Positions 24,777-25,484 of a DNA stretch of 25,484 nt are shown piece after piece. Positions within the stretch are counted from its first letter, which is position 1, and every line of letters begins with the position of its first letter. The translations under genes and the position numbers were made by a program. Below the pieces are notes generated by a model that did not search any database, was not told the origin of the DNA, and saw only the letters and a list, made by a program, of their open reading frames with translations. The DNA comes from Multifurca ochricompacta (taxonomy: Eukaryota > Basidiomycota > Agaricomycetes > Russulales > Russulaceae): assembly GCA_022496185.1 (NCBI GenBank), contig WTXG01000403.1, forward strand, positions 1 through 25,484, read 5' to 3'.

Positions 24777-25484
24777 TCATTCCTGCACTAGTCCAAATCC
24801 AGTTACCATGTGATCAAAAGATGATCTAGGCAGAGACTTTGTAAGGCCATCTGCTAGCATCTCTCCAGTGGGAGTTCGCACCAAGTCAATCTGGTGCGAT
24901 TCTACGTACTCCCTGATGGCATGGTACTTTATTGGTATGTGCTTTGATCGCCTTCCTGTGACAGGGTTTAATGCAAGATCTACTGCACCCTTATTGTCAC
25001 AATGCAGTTGTATGGGTGAAGTAACTTCATATCCCAGTTCCTGCATAAAGGTCCTATACCACGCAGCCTGATTTGAAGCCTCTGCTAGGCTCATATACTC
25101 GGCTTCTGTGGTGGACTGTGCTACTGTCTTCTGCTTCCTGGAGCACCAGCTAATGGCTCCATTAGCAAGGAAAAAGACGTAGCCTGAGGTGGAGTGGCGG
25201 TCCTCTTGATCTCCCCATGAGGAATCCGCAAAGCCATGAAGGCCAACTTCACCATTCCCTCCAGAATACCGCAACTTGTAGTCTTTAGTAGCATTTAGAT
25301 AAGCTAAGACATATTTTGCTAGTCGCATGTGCTGCTGGGAAGGGTTGGAAGCAAATTGGCTAAGGCGTGCAACAGCGAAACTAATGTCAGGTCTGCTTCC
25401 AATCTGCACCCAAAGCAGAGACCCCATTAACTGCTGATACCTCTTAATGTCAGAGGTAGATGCTTGGTCTTCAAACTTGACCAA
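24777..25484 (-). CDS. Copia-4 RT C-terminus and RNase H (partial, open)
   Basis: This is an open 235-residue frame entering from the right edge and ending with a stop at 24777-24779. It begins in the RT connection (IKRYQQLMGSLLWVQIGSRP, DISFAVARLSQFASNPSQQH). RNase H follows with FADSSWGDQEDRHSTSGYVF, RKQKTVAQSTTEAEYMSLAE, LHCDNKGAVDLALNPVTGRR, IPIKYHAIREYVESH and TPTGEMLADGLTK; the three acidic residues are in FADSS, EAEYM and HCDNK. There are no stops or frameshifts, unlike the same region of Copia-3, so this insertion may be recent. The rest of pol is outside the window. Confidence 0.95.
   Translation of the reverse strand: MVKFEDQASTSDIKRYQQLMGSLLWVQIGSRPDISFAVARLSQFASNPSQQHMRLAKYVLAYLNATKDYKLRYSGGNGEVGLHGFADSSWGDQEDRHSTSGYVFFLANGAISWCSRKQKTVAQSTTEAEYMSLAEASNQAAWYRTFMQELGYEVTSPIQLHCDNKGAVDLALNPVTGRRSKHIPIKYHAIREYVESHQIDLVRTPTGEMLADGLTKSLPRSSFDHMVTGFGLVQE

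Larger units (their letters stand above)
24011..25484 (-). mobile_element. Copia-4: 3' end of a young Copia element (same family as Copia-3)
   Basis: It contains the end of an open pol frame, a 3' non-coding region with the conserved block seen in Copia-3, the purine tract TGGAGGGA and the 3' LTR. It continues past the right edge. It is inserted into the Copia-5 5' LTR; the flanking pentamer TTACT (24006-24010) is the candidate target duplication. Confidence 0.9.

Noticed and set aside
1..25484. CRISPR arrays, bacterial defence genes, rRNA genes
   Set aside because: No regularly spaced repeats, no such protein motifs and no rRNA-like sequence were seen; the content is eukaryotic retrotransposons throughout.

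Overview
This window is a stack of nested LTR retrotransposons from a filamentous fungus, most likely a basidiomycete. It carries one chromodomain Ty3/Gypsy element (Tf1/sushi-like chromovirus), the 3' end of a related second Gypsy, six Ty1/Copia copies or fragments, and one hAT-type DNA transposon. I found no host gene, rRNA or tRNA gene. The basidiomycete assignment is an inference from the element families. The nesting and decay suggest a heterochromatic block such as a pericentromere or subtelomere.

Layout, left to right. (1) 1-6229, minus: Gypsy-1, with accessory post-pol ORF, chromodomain integrase, RNase H, RT, protease, gag, primer site and a 589-bp 5' LTR. It is inserted in (2) Copia-1 (6230-8161, minus), whose gag-protease-integrase frame is open up to the junction and whose primer site matches the initiator-tRNA anticodon arm. 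(3) 8162-10134, plus: 3' part of Gypsy-2, with a hairpin-rich leader, a second copy of the accessory ORF carrying several zinc knuckles, a polypurine tract and a 594-bp LTR. (4) 10135-12073, minus: Copia-2 integrase fragment, split by (5) a 1451-bp hAT element (10313-11763) with an 8-bp target duplication. (6) 12074-17873, plus: Copia-3, both LTRs present, pol broken by many frameshifts. (7) 17894 to about 18890, plus: RNase H tail and 3' LTR of Copia-6. (8) 18965-24010, minus: Copia-5, nearly complete, with three TGA stops, one frameshift and an unexplained insert of about 450 bp. (9) 24011-25484, minus: 3' end of Copia-4, same family as Copia-3, inserted in the Copia-5 5' LTR and open-reading.

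Most interesting points. The Gypsy-1 primer site is an exact 11-nt complement of the predicted 5' end of its own RNA, which is the Tf1-type self-priming arrangement, and the same primer sequence sits at the same distance from the TATA box in the Gypsy-2 LTR. Both Gypsy elements carry a conserved extra ORF between pol and the 3' LTR, in the position where env-like genes occur, but with an acidic N-terminus, a putative coiled coil and CCHC knuckles. Two different Copia LTR families share a hairpin stem present as one long and one short copy about 110 bp apart. Every in-frame stop I could place by homology is TGA, most simply from CGA, consistent with CpG decay.

All functional calls rest on motifs read by eye. 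Element boundaries come from inverted termini, target duplications and comparison of copies inside the window.
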